Assembly (NCBI GenBank): GCA_965226095.1
Contig: OZ245336.1
Location: 868,001 to 932,000, forward strand
Reading direction: 5' to 3'
From: JANQSP01 sp965226095
GTDB lineage: Bacteria; Bdellovibrionota; Bdellovibrionia; Bdellovibrionales; UBA1609
Length of the DNA: 64,000 nucleotides
Under the pieces are notes generated by a model. It had not been told where the DNA came from. It saw nothing but the letters and a program-made list of their open reading frames with translations, and did no database searches. Shown here in pieces: positions 8,355 through 16,587 of this stretch (position 1 is the first letter of the stretch; each line of letters begins with the position of its first letter). The translations under genes and the position numbers were made by a program.

Positions 8355-9020
8355 TTACTTGATAATGACATTAAACAACTCTATGTTTTTAATTTCCAAA
8401 TACTGAGTGAGTTTTCTTTTTTCTGTTGCTACAGAAGAAAGATTGCTTACTTTCCCTCTTAAATCTGTATTTATAAAATGTATTTGATTTTGAGGAATGT
8501 GTGACCTTAAAGCCAGTGCCAAGACAGAGGGGAGACTTTCAAAAAAGTTTAAAGCTATATCTTTGAAAAAAGATTCCTTTAAGTCTCCGTTAATAAACAC
8601 CGGGAAGCTTTTAATTTTTTGAAGCTCACCACCTATGATAATCTCATTAAACGAAACCAATGATTTATTTGTATTGGAAACACCTTTTATCTTGCCGGAT
8701 AAGATACCCCTAAAAGGTGATGTAATTATTCCATATATCGGAAATTCCTCATTAAAAGAAGCAATGATAGGATAAGGAATATTAACCCTTAAAACAGTGC
8801 CTTTTTTTATATGAGACTTAGGGATTTCATTAAACACCATGAAGTCGTCACTATAAGAAAAAGACTGTCTTTTAAATTTTAAAGGAATTGTCTTTTTCTT
8901 CTTTGCTTTTGGTGGTTTTTTGATTTTCTCTCTTTTTAATTCAAAAACTGTTTCCTCTTCTATTGCAAACGTTGAAACAGAAAATAAAAACAGAAGAATA
9001 AAGTAAATAAAAACATTCAT
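8355..9020 (-). CDS. VirB10/TraB-like channel component
   Basis: 221 residues with an N-terminal signal or anchor helix (FIYFILLFLFSVSTFA), a Lys/Pro-rich linker (about 30-50) and a C-terminal beta domain with KGTVLRVNIPYPIIAS and the GIITSPFRGILSGKIKG stretch that recalls the VirB10/TraB C-terminus. In the complex VirB10 spans both membranes. The protein is shorter than typical VirB10 (about 380), so a reduced form is inferred. Position after VirB8- and VirB9-like genes supports it. The final residues overlap the neighbouring start. Confidence 0.55.
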   Translation of the reverse strand: MNVFIYFILLFLFSVSTFAIEEETVFELKREKIKKPPKAKKKKTIPLKFKRQSFSYSDDFMVFNEIPKSHIKKGTVLRVNIPYPIIASFNEEFPIYGIITSPFRGILSGKIKGVSNTNKSLVSFNEIIIGGELQKIKSFPVFINGDLKESFFKDIALNFFESLPSVLALALRSHIPQNQIHFINTDLRGKVSNLSSVATEKRKLTQYLEIKNIELFNVIIK

Positions 9021-9520
9021 TATTCATTCCTCCATGAGAAGTCTAAAATCTTTCGGATTATAAAATCCCTTTCTCCCCTCAAGCCCCCATTTACAGATGA
9101 GGGGGTATTCGGGGAAGGGGATTTTATTTTGAGAGGCTTACTTTCAATGTGACTTAATACTCTGACATAGTCAGAATGAGAACTTTTGGAAGGAATGAGA
9201 TTAAAAAGAAACACTGTTTCGTTACACTTAAGAATGAGGTTTGAAGGCTGAGCCCTCCATTTTTTTAATAAAACATGAGTGTCTTTTGGATTAAGCTTAT
9301 CCACCTCAACTTTTATGTCATTTGGAGAGCCAATAAGAGCTTTTGTAACTGAACAAGGAAGATTAAAAAGACTTACCCTCCCTGGAAATAAGAATACAGT
9401 CTCAAGCTTTTTTTCCTTGGAAAATACAAACTTTACATCCTCAGCTCCGGACTTTGAAATGTCACCAATAAGCAATAAAATGACATAAATAAAATTATTT
9501 AACTTCAACTTCAGATACAC
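9020..9520 (-). CDS. VirB9/TraK-like periplasmic protein
   Basis: About 167 residues. I place the start at a GTG (9520) because GGAGG lies four bases ahead; a further ATG seven codons upstream has no such site. A hydrophobic signal sequence (NFIYVILLLIGDISKSGA) is followed by beta-strand-rich sequence (FVFSKEKKLETVFLFPGRV, then PSNLILKCNETVFLFNLI) resembling the N-terminal domain of TraK/VirB9. The C-terminal 40 residues are Pro/Ser-rich. It overlaps the upstream gene by 26 nt. VirB9 forms the outer-membrane core with VirB7 and VirB10. Confidence 0.5.
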   Translation of the reverse strand: MYLKLKLNNFIYVILLLIGDISKSGAEDVKFVFSKEKKLETVFLFPGRVSLFNLPCSVTKALIGSPNDIKVEVDKLNPKDTHVLLKKWRAQPSNLILKCNETVFLFNLIPSKSSHSDYVRVLSHIESKPLKIKSPSPNTPSSVNGGLRGERDFIIRKILDFSWRNE

Positions 9521-10034
9521 TATACCTCCAGGGGTTTTCATAACTTCTCTTGTTACTAACGAGAGAAATCAAAATATCCTTATCTGTTTCCGTAAGAACT
9601 CCATTCTTAAAAAGATAGTTTCTGATTTTTATTTCATAAAAATTTCTTTTTTGTCTCTTGATGTTTAAAACCTCTGATGACTGAATGACTTTGTTTTGCC
9701 TGATAAAATCTACCATCCCTGCAAATTCAATTTTCTTCTTTCTCCAAAGATGTTCTGTCATTAAATCGCCAGCTGAAGAGATATGTTTCTTATAGCTTGT
9801 TTTATCGAAGTTAAGAGTTAAGGCCATAAAATGGCGAATAAAGTTTTGAGCCTCTATAGAACTGTTTTCCTCATCATTTATCACTTGATAAGAGCTTTCA
9901 GTTTTTCCAATTAAAATGACTTTAGTTTTATTTTGAAAGGCTAGAAATGTTGAGAAAACACTCCATAAAAAAAGACTCATTATAAGAAAAAATAAGATCA
10001 TTTCGTTTTTGTAAATGAGCATAAGTAGTTTCAT
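9495..10034 (-). CDS. VirB8/TraE-like inner-membrane protein
   Basis: 179 residues. One N-terminal membrane helix (MILFFLIMSLFLWSVFSTFLA truncated here as residues 12-30) is followed by an NTF2-like periplasmic domain (NFIRHFMALTLNFDKTSY and later FYEIKIRNYLFKNG). The layout and size match TraE/VirB8, an assembly factor linking inner and outer parts of the channel. It overlaps the VirB6-like gene by 4 nt and the VirB9-like gene downstream. Confidence 0.65.
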   Translation of the reverse strand: MKLLMLIYKNEMILFFLIMSLFLWSVFSTFLAFQNKTKVILIGKTESSYQVINDEENSSIEAQNFIRHFMALTLNFDKTSYKKHISSAGDLMTEHLWRKKKIEFAGMVDFIRQNKVIQSSEVLNIKRQKRNFYEIKIRNYLFKNGVLTETDKDILISLVSNKRSYENPWRYSVSEVEVK

Positions 10035-11302
10035 AGCTCTTTATCCTCTTTATCTAAGTCGTATTCTTTTGGAAATTTTGATTCTTCTGTTGGTGCTTGA
10101 TTAATGTTTTCTTCAGAGTTTTCTATGAAACTATTTCTATGAATATCTTCATTAAAAACTTCCTGATGTGAAATGATTTGGTTTTCATTAGGTTGTATTT
10201 GAGAAGTATCCACACTATGAGTTGAGTGTTCATGTGTAGCGTGATGTGTTTCTTTTTCCTGTACTGTGGAGTTATTTTGAACCTCTACTTCTGTTGTATT
10301 TTGAATTGAATTTTCATTAGAGCTATTTTCATGAACTTCAACATGATTTTCTTTAATATCTGATGATTGTATCTGTTGATTGTTGTTTGTATCTAAAGCT
10401 GATATTTCATCATAATTTAATTGTTCTTTATCTGTAGAGATAGAAAAGTCTCCATCAAAGCCAGGGAGGTTTGTTTCCGTTTCTCTTATAGCCTCTTCTT
10501 GAGTAATAATTGCGGTTTCATTTTCTTCCGAATTGTCATCGATATTTACTTCTTCTCTTTGAATTTGAGAGGCATTTGTTATGTTATTGTAAGCAGAATA
10601 AGCCCTGCCTCCTCCATGATAGGCAAGGCTTGCTCCCATATAAGAGAGTTGTTTTAAAGACTGAGCAATCGGTACCCTTGAGGACTTGGAAATAAGCCAC
10701 ACAGGTAAAAATACTTTGGCTAAACTCGCCCCTCCAATGATTACATTGTTGGCCAAAGCATTGTCACTTACTGCTATGGTATAGACTGCGAAGTTAATCG
10801 AGTACCAAAGGAGGGGCCATAACGACACTGTGAAAAGTAAAACGAAAAAAACCTTTAATACTCCGTAGGCTCTAAACATTGTGCCAAAAAACAAAATATA
10901 TCCGGCAAAAAAACCTAAAGCTGATACAATCACCACATAAAGCCCAAAGCTTATCCAGTAAGAAAGTATCCCAAGCCAATCCACAACTCTTTTAATCATC
11001 CTTGTAAAAATGCTTTCCCCAAGATTGACATATCTCCAATCTCCCATTGATAGCTCACTTGATATAAAATAGGGAATTTGAAGAGAAAGTCTTAAAATAT
11101 CTGCAAAAAAGAAAAGCCCTAAAAATAAAAAAAGCGAGTCTTTTAAAATGTCTGTAAACCCTTCACTCTTAAGTAAAATAAAACCCAGTGCAATTCTTAT
11201 GAAAAAAGCCAAGGGAAAAAGAAAAAGCACATACTTTCTTGTTTGATTAAATACTTCCAAAATCTTATTAAAAACTGCCATATCTATAGGAAAATCTGTC
11301 AT
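10031..11302 (-). CDS. VirB6/TrbL-like polytopic membrane protein
   Basis: 423 residues. About six to seven membrane helices occupy residues 20-215, including the conserved central region with SLWPLLWYSINF. The last 200 residues are hydrophilic, acidic and Asn/Gln/His-rich (for example EKETHHATHEHSTH), a long tail like those of extended VirB6 proteins. VirB6 forms part of the inner-membrane pore. The gene lies one base from the VirB5-like gene and overlaps the next by 4 nt. The C-terminal extension may be exposed and is unusual enough to note. Confidence 0.65.
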   Translation of the reverse strand: MTDFPIDMAVFNKILEVFNQTRKYVLFLFPLAFFIRIALGFILLKSEGFTDILKDSLFLFLGLFFFADILRLSLQIPYFISSELSMGDWRYVNLGESIFTRMIKRVVDWLGILSYWISFGLYVVIVSALGFFAGYILFFGTMFRAYGVLKVFFVLLFTVSLWPLLWYSINFAVYTIAVSDNALANNVIIGGASLAKVFLPVWLISKSSRVPIAQSLKQLSYMGASLAYHGGGRAYSAYNNITNASQIQREEVNIDDNSEENETAIITQEEAIRETETNLPGFDGDFSISTDKEQLNYDEISALDTNNNQQIQSSDIKENHVEVHENSSNENSIQNTTEVEVQNNSTVQEKETHHATHEHSTHSVDTSQIQPNENQIISHQEVFNEDIHRNSFIENSEENINQAPTEESKFPKEYDLDKEDKEL

Positions 11303-11959
11303 TTAAAATAACCCCAAAAGCTTTTTTCTCTTTTTTGTTTTCTCATTGTTTTTATTTTGAAAAGGATGAAACAAACCAAAACCTTTTGATTTGGAATGCC
11401 TGTTAATGTAGGAGTATTGTCTGTCTATAAATTCTTGTTCTTTTTTTCTTCTCTCCAAAAGCATTTTTTGGCTTGCAATCTCTCGTCTGAGCCTTCTTAA
11501 CTCCTTTGTCTGGGAGTCTTCAAGCAAAGCTCTTAAGGTTTTATTGGTCTCTATCTGCTCTGAAGCTGTAATAGACTCAGGACTGGATGAAATATTTTTA
11601 ATCTTTTTTAATAAACTATTTACTCTTTTTAAATAGTTTTTAAAGAAAGATATTTGACCTTTAAGAGAATCAGGGTCTTGATTTTTTAGTTCAGTAAAAT
11701 CTTTAACATCCAAGCCTAACCTTTCATACTCATCAACTTGACTTTTAAAATCTCTTAGCTCTTGTTCATACTTCATGTATTGATCTTCAATGCCTTGAAA
11801 TCTCTCAATACTATCTAAAACACCGGTCACATCACTTAAGACAGAAGCAGAACTTTCCAATTGTTTTTTCACTTCTAAAATCTCAGAGATAAAAGCGAAG
11901 CTTGTATAAGAAGAAAGCCAGATAAAAACCAATACTAAGTATTTAATAATTTTAAACAT
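11303..11959 (-). CDS. VirB5/TrbJ-like secreted coiled-coil protein
   Basis: 218 residues with a clear signal peptide (LVLVFIWLSSYTSFAF). The mature part is almost all helix: EILEVKKQLESSASVLSDV, several heptad stretches, and a Lys/Arg-rich end. This matches the fold of VirB5/TrbJ minor pilus-tip proteins, though such helical proteins are weakly conserved. Gene order between VirB4 and VirB6 is the main support. It overlaps the ATPase gene by 8 nt. Confidence 0.6.
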   Translation of the reverse strand: MFKIIKYLVLVFIWLSSYTSFAFISEILEVKKQLESSASVLSDVTGVLDSIERFQGIEDQYMKYEQELRDFKSQVDEYERLGLDVKDFTELKNQDPDSLKGQISFFKNYLKRVNSLLKKIKNISSSPESITASEQIETNKTLRALLEDSQTKELRRLRREIASQKMLLERRKKEQEFIDRQYSYINRHSKSKGFGLFHPFQNKNNEKTKKRKKLLGLF

Positions 11960-14078
11960 AGTTCATCACCTGCAATGCCTTTTCTTCACTTATATTTAGA
12001 AGTTTTTTTAATTGTTGAACCTTGTGCAAAAATTCAGGCTCTGTATTGGAGAAAGTGTACTCCTCTTTTGAAAGTCTTAAAAAACCAACTTTTGCTCCAA
12101 TGGAATCTTTTAGGAGAAACTGTGAGTATTTGCCTTTTACTGTCTTAAGGGTTTTTAATATTTGAAACTCACAATGGAGAAGAGAAAAAGTTTCTTTAAA
12201 TTTTTTTTCTTCTCCGTCATATGAAAAAAGAATTTTAAATTCACTATTATCAATAAGAGAGGTGTCTCCACCACAGATTAAATCCTTTGAGTTTTGAGCA
12301 AGTAAAATAAGAGAGCCGTTTAACTTTCTCACATTTTTTGAAAGTAAAGAAAAAGTGTTAAAACAGCTTTTTATAAAAAAAGGTGTTTCATCCGATATAA
12401 AGATAAATTTCTCATTGGGCTTTTTGTTTAAAAGCTTAAAGGAAAACTCAGACATAATGCTTGCTATGATGGCTTTGGCTATATGGGAGTTTCCGGCTGT
12501 ACTTATATTTTCAAAATTAAAATAAACGAGCCTATTATTTGAAATGGACTCTTGGTTATTAAAGATATGTTCGTTTAAGCTTCCTTTGGTCCATCTAAGA
12601 AGCTTGTCCTTTCTTGGATGATCAAGGTGCTTATGAAATTCATCCAAAGTTTTTAAAAAATTTGTTTTTGAAAATTCAATAAGGTTTTTTTCTAAAACAG
12701 TCTTTTCTATGGAAGGAATTGAGGTTTCTTTTTCCTCTAAAAATAGTTTTTCAATAAAATCACTTACTATCTCTATTGTTTCCTTAGAGGTGGTAAGACT
12801 AGAAAGAGGATTAAGCCCGCAAGGATTTTTAATGTCAATGTTGTAAATTTTTCCACCAAGAGCTTTAACTGTTTTTTTATGTGAGCCTTTGACATCAACT
12901 AAAAAGATATAAGCTCTTTCATCAAAAAACAAAGCCTTGGTTAAAAGGTTGGCAAAAACACTTTTGCCTTTACCGGATTTTCCAATAATGACTCCTGTAT
13001 GATTAGAATAATTTTGAGAGAATGGGTTTATTGTATCAAGGCTAAAATCTCTTCTATGATATAAGAGGCTTCCACTTAAACTGTGGCCACACTCATCAGC
13101 TGATGGTTCTTTAGATCCGAAGCGAAAACAGGGAAGATAACACTTAAGAGTTTTTGATTTTTCTATGAGTTGATAATGAAGACTACTGCCTGGACTTAAA
13201 GCTAGTAAAGAAGGATATGCTCCAAAGCTTTCCAAGCCCCATTCTCCAAGACTGGAAAGACTCCTGGTTATAGCTATATCTCGCCTTAAATGAGTCTCAG
13301 AAAGTCTCTTAAGCGTTATATGGACTTCATAATTAAAAAGCTCCTCGCCTGAGAGTTCCACATCGCTTAAGGCTTTCTGAGTGTCTCTGTATTTTTCAAA
13401 GCTAACCTGTCCCTTTCCTTCACTTTCTTCTCGGGACTTTTGATGGAGAAGTTTTTCTCCTTTCATATGAGATATTTTTTTAAACGAAATATGAAACCCT
13501 AATGGTTTTGGAATTTTCTCAAGAAGCAAAGCCAAGGTGCTTAAGCTCACAGGATGATTGCCACTGTTTTTAAGCTTTAGTATTCCCATAAGACACTTGC
13601 TTGATTTAAGGCCAAGGCTTGTAATCTCAAGTGGTGAATGAAGACCATAAGCATCTTTGAAAAAAGCAGATGAAAGAGGCCTGGCTTTCACTTTATTTAA
13701 AAAAGCTCTATCCAAGTTTTCATCAATCTCTGAAAGTTTTTTTTCTAATATATCTTTTTGTTTAAAAATGTCTTTTTCTAAAACTTCTTTAAAAGACACT
13801 TTGTTTTTATGTTCAAAGTGAATGAAACATTTGTTTTTTAAAAACCCTACCTCTCTAATAGATTTTGTTCTGGAAGATAAATCAGAACATTGTTTTGAAA
13901 ACTCTTGGAAGAGACTTATTTTTACTCGCACATTTTGAGATAGCGTTTTTAAAAAATTATCTAAAAAAGATTCAATATTATTTTCTATCTCCAAGTCCAA
14001 AGTTTGAAAATAAAAGCTTTTGCCTAAAAAACCTGAACTTGAAACCCAATAATCTTTTTCCTGCCTATAACTTTTCAT
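11952..14078 (-). CDS. VirB4/TraC-type ATPase
   Basis: 708 residues. The N-terminal half (1-350) is the family interaction domain. The C-terminal ATPase has Walker A IIGKSGKGKS, a DVKGSHKK segment, Walker B FIFISDETPFF and LILLAQNSKDL. It powers pilus biogenesis and substrate transfer at the inner membrane. The length is close to that of VirB4 (about 790). It precedes the VirB5-like gene with an 8-nt overlap. Confidence 0.9.
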   Translation of the reverse strand: MKSYRQEKDYWVSSSGFLGKSFYFQTLDLEIENNIESFLDNFLKTLSQNVRVKISLFQEFSKQCSDLSSRTKSIREVGFLKNKCFIHFEHKNKVSFKEVLEKDIFKQKDILEKKLSEIDENLDRAFLNKVKARPLSSAFFKDAYGLHSPLEITSLGLKSSKCLMGILKLKNSGNHPVSLSTLALLLEKIPKPLGFHISFKKISHMKGEKLLHQKSREESEGKGQVSFEKYRDTQKALSDVELSGEELFNYEVHITLKRLSETHLRRDIAITRSLSSLGEWGLESFGAYPSLLALSPGSSLHYQLIEKSKTLKCYLPCFRFGSKEPSADECGHSLSGSLLYHRRDFSLDTINPFSQNYSNHTGVIIGKSGKGKSVFANLLTKALFFDERAYIFLVDVKGSHKKTVKALGGKIYNIDIKNPCGLNPLSSLTTSKETIEIVSDFIEKLFLEEKETSIPSIEKTVLEKNLIEFSKTNFLKTLDEFHKHLDHPRKDKLLRWTKGSLNEHIFNNQESISNNRLVYFNFENISTAGNSHIAKAIIASIMSEFSFKLLNKKPNEKFIFISDETPFFIKSCFNTFSLLSKNVRKLNGSLILLAQNSKDLICGGDTSLIDNSEFKILFSYDGEEKKFKETFSLLHCEFQILKTLKTVKGKYSQFLLKDSIGAKVGFLRLSKEEYTFSNTEPEFLHKVQQLKKLLNISEEKALQVMNYV

Positions 14079-14095
14079 CTTAAAACACCTTATCT

Positions 14096-14362
14096 TTAAG
14101 AAAAAAGACCCCCTTTAATCAATTTATGAAAAACATAAATAAAATAATCCTTTATAACTCCTCTTCTATGTTTAAGTCTTATTGGAATAAGAAAAAGTGA
14201 TGCAATAAAGGTGAGTATGATAGATAAAACCTCAAGTCCTATGAATGAAAATCCAATCTGAAAAATTGTATAGAAAACCATAAGCCCCAATAGATCATCT
14301 AAAGTTAAACCAAAAAAGTTTGATCTAATGTTAAGAGTTTTTGACGGACTAAAAGTTTTCAA
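14096..14362 (-). CDS. VirB3/TraL-like membrane protein
   Basis: 88 residues with two adjacent membrane helices in the middle (LLGLMVFYTIFQIGFSFIGL and the LSIILTFIASLFLIPIRL helix), a short RHRRG loop and an amphipathic end. This is the usual shape of VirB3/TraL, which associates with VirB4. It lies between VirB2-like and VirB4-like genes, exactly where VirB3 is expected. Confidence 0.7.
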   Translation of the reverse strand: MKTFSPSKTLNIRSNFFGLTLDDLLGLMVFYTIFQIGFSFIGLEVLSIILTFIASLFLIPIRLKHRRGVIKDYFIYVFHKLIKGGLFS

Positions 14363-14373
14363 ATTATTCCCCT

Positions 14374-14679
14374 TTAGTTAAATGCTCTGTAAAACAATGT
14401 AAAAATAGTGGAAGCGGCGGCAAAAACCACAGTGCCTATAATGGCGGCAGAAAGCTTTTCCATTCCAAGCCTTTTTGACCAGTAAAAACAAACCCCAGCT
14501 ATCATCAAAGACAAAACACCCACAACAGCAATGATTTGCCTAATCTGATCACTGGCATTTTCCACACTTGATAAAAAATCTTTTGCTAGTGCATAGTAAG
14601 GAAGACTGAGAGAAAAAAGATATATTCCAAAAAATATTTTTCTTATTTTTTCTACCTTCTTCTTATTATTAAAAAACAT
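14374..14679 (-). CDS. VirB2/TrbC-like pilin
   Basis: 101 residues: an N-terminal signal helix (FGIYLFSLSLPYYALA), a short charged loop (FLSSVENASDQIRQ), then two hydrophobic helices separated by a basic turn (YWSKRLGMEKL). That is the layout of VirB2/TrbC cyclic or linear conjugative pilins. A GGAGG-like ribosome site precedes the ATG. It would be the main subunit of the transfer pilus. Confidence 0.75.
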   Translation of the reverse strand: MFFNNKKKVEKIRKIFFGIYLFSLSLPYYALAKDFLSSVENASDQIRQIIAVVGVLSLMIAGVCFYWSKRLGMEKLSAAIIGTVVFAAASTIFTLFYRAFN

Positions 14680-14695
14680 CTGCTTCCTCCTTTTT

Positions 14696-15211
14696 TTAAT
14701 CCTTTTTGATTTTAGATGGTTTTAGTTCAAACATTTTATTCTTTTTAACCAGTCTGTTTTTTCCAATGGCTGTCCATTGCTCTACTGGTTGATTTTTTTC
14801 CAGTTCAAAAAGATGCCATTCTCCATAATGAACATATGGTTTTATTTTCTCCGGAATGTCTTTTTTGGTGAGATAACTTTTTCCTCCGGTGAGGTACTTA
14901 ATTTTTGATCCGTTATACATAAGCCCTAAGTCTTCCTCTAAACTGGAAAGTTTCTTCTCAAGCTTATTTGCTTTTCTTTCTTCATTAAAAATAGCGTAGC
15001 TTAAAAGAGAAGATAAAAGACCAATGGAAGAGCCAAAAAGAATAGCATTTTTTGCTTTGGCTTGTTTTTGGTTTAATCCATAAATAACTCCTCCGGTAGT
15101 ACCCAAGGCTATAGAGCTATAAATTTTTTCACGACTGCTTAATTTGAATGTAGAGCAGGAAATAAAAAAGAAGATAAAACAAAAAACAGATATAAAGTTT
15201 TTTAATAGCAT
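14696..15211 (-). CDS. Lipoprotein with glycine-zipper helix in the transfer operon
   Basis: 171 residues with a lipoprotein signal (FIFFFISC, Cys at about 19). A Gly/Ala-rich helical hairpin (IALGTTGGVIYGL, then LFGSSIGLLSSLLSYA) is followed by a coiled coil and a basic C-terminus. It could take the place of VirB7 or act in surface exclusion, but no family match is obvious. Its start overlaps the end of the previous lipoprotein gene by 10 nt. Confidence 0.55.
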   Translation of the reverse strand: MLLKNFISVFCFIFFFISCSTFKLSSREKIYSSIALGTTGGVIYGLNQKQAKAKNAILFGSSIGLLSSLLSYAIFNEERKANKLEKKLSSLEEDLGLMYNGSKIKYLTGGKSYLTKKDIPEKIKPYVHYGEWHLFELEKNQPVEQWTAIGKNRLVKKNKMFELKPSKIKKD

Positions 15212-16323
15212 GTCATTTTCTCCTGTTGTTGACTTATTTGTTCTTCTTGAAAGTTTTCTTCTTTTTTTATTGAATTATCTTTTGAAAACTCAGTGTCTGG
15301 ATCGATCATTATTTGCTCAATGCAAACATCTCCTTTCTTCCCATTATTGCCTCTTTTGCCTCTGGAGCCTGTTTTGCCTTTATCTCCTCTTCTTGGAGTG
15401 GAAAGACGATATTTACATAGGTTTTTACTATCACCTCCGTTCTTACCAGCTCTGCCTCCATAACCTCCAAGGCTTCCTCTTCCTCTACTAGAACCCTTGC
15501 CAGGAATGTTTTTAATATCTGACAAATGAAAATCTAATAAGATGGAAGCTTTTAAATGAAATGAACCTGAACTTCCTCCATCCTTCCCATCATGACCTGA
15601 AAACCCCTGTCTGCCATCTTCTCCATTTTGTCCTCTTGTTGGAGTTGCAACACATTCATACCAACATTTTTCACCAAGAGGGATTTTTCCAATAAGACCT
15701 AAGCCAATAGGAAAATATATATCCCTGCAATATCGTTGATAAACAGCACTGCGGCCGTTTGCTCCAGCTTTGCCGTTCAGTCTATCTTTTTGCCTTTTAG
15801 ATATATCTCTTCTTGACACAGAACCTCCATCTTCACCATTTAAAATAAGTTTCAACTCTCCTCTTGCAGTTTGTGATTCAATGGAAACACTTCCTCCCTG
15901 TTTTCCATTTTGTTCTCTACTAGCTGTCGTACTATCCGGAAAATTTTGAATAGTAGCGTGATTGGATATAAACTCATCTGCGATAATAAATAAGTCGTGT
16001 TCAAAAGTTTTAATCTCTATCATATCCAAAATAACTTTTTTATTTTGAATAATGGTGTTTTCTGTTAATTTCATATTCTCAGTTATTGTGGTAATTTCTT
16101 CTTCACTAAGAGGGTCTTCTTCCGGCAGTTCATCTTCTGACTTAATTTCAAGAGAAAGTGAATCAAGGTTTTCCTCATCAGTAGTTTCCTCAGAAGGAAT
16201 TGATTCAGGTTGATTTTCTGAAACAGAGTCTAAACTTTGAATATCCTCATTAGTAAATGGAAACTCTTTACAGGCAGATAAAGCAGTAAAATAAAACAAA
16301 ACTAATAATTTTAAAATTTTCAT
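15202..16323 (-). CDS. Large lipoprotein with collagen-like Gly-rich domain
   Basis: 373 residues. Lipobox FTALSAC (Cys about 18), an acidic linker (20-90, ELPEEDPLSEEE), then from about 140 repeated Gly-X-Y-like and Gly-Gly stretches (GQNGEDGRQGFSGHDG; GDKGKTGSRGKRGNNGKKGD) and a Gln-rich end. It is the first gene of the transfer operon. A surface-exposed fibrous lipoprotein that helps mating-pair contact or prey/host attachment is inferred. It could also be host cargo carried with the element. Confidence 0.6.
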   Translation of the reverse strand: MKILKLLVLFYFTALSACKEFPFTNEDIQSLDSVSENQPESIPSEETTDEENLDSLSLEIKSEDELPEEDPLSEEEITTITENMKLTENTIIQNKKVILDMIEIKTFEHDLFIIADEFISNHATIQNFPDSTTASREQNGKQGGSVSIESQTARGELKLILNGEDGGSVSRRDISKRQKDRLNGKAGANGRSAVYQRYCRDIYFPIGLGLIGKIPLGEKCWYECVATPTRGQNGEDGRQGFSGHDGKDGGSSGSFHLKASILLDFHLSDIKNIPGKGSSRGRGSLGGYGGRAGKNGGDSKNLCKYRLSTPRRGDKGKTGSRGKRGNNGKKGDVCIEQIMIDPDTEFSKDNSIKKEENFQEEQISQQQEKMTCY

Positions 16324-16397
16324 AAATCACCTCGCATTTTTTTGGACGCTTAGAGTTTCATAAAACGCAAGAAATTAAAAGAGGGGTCAAAGCAAAC

Positions 16398-16506
16398 ATC
16401 CCACCAATGGTGGGATACTTCTTTCCAAGTATCCCAAAAATGGGATAGAGATTCAAAAAGCAAATCTTAGAGTGTAAATATTATATGAGTATCCCAAAAA
16501 TGGGAT
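16398..16506. promoter_or_regulatory. Three palindromic operator-like sites upstream of the transfer operon
   Basis: Site 1 (16398-16416) is a perfect 9-1-9 palindrome, ATCCCACCA A TGGTGGGAT. Sites 2 (16431-16446) and 3 (16491-16506) are identical, ATCCCA AAAA TGGGAT, and start exactly 60 nt apart. They lie between the integrase 2 stop and the start of the operon at 16323. A repressor of the transfer operon, or recombination accessory sites for integrase 2, are both possible. Confidence 0.55.
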
Positions 16507-16530
16507 TCTTTTTCGAAAAATGAGTTATTT

Positions 16531-16546
16531 TTTTTGCGTGATTTTT
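16531..16546 (+). repeat. Arm-like repeat, family II, beside integrase 2
   Basis: TTTTTGCGTGATTTTT, a single unit of the family found as pairs at 18963-18982 and 21501-21519 and as a single unit near 38010. All copies have the same orientation. Confidence 0.5.
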
Positions 16547-16587
16547 CTCAGAAATTCTGAGAGGCGTATCAAAACAACTAAAATTAG

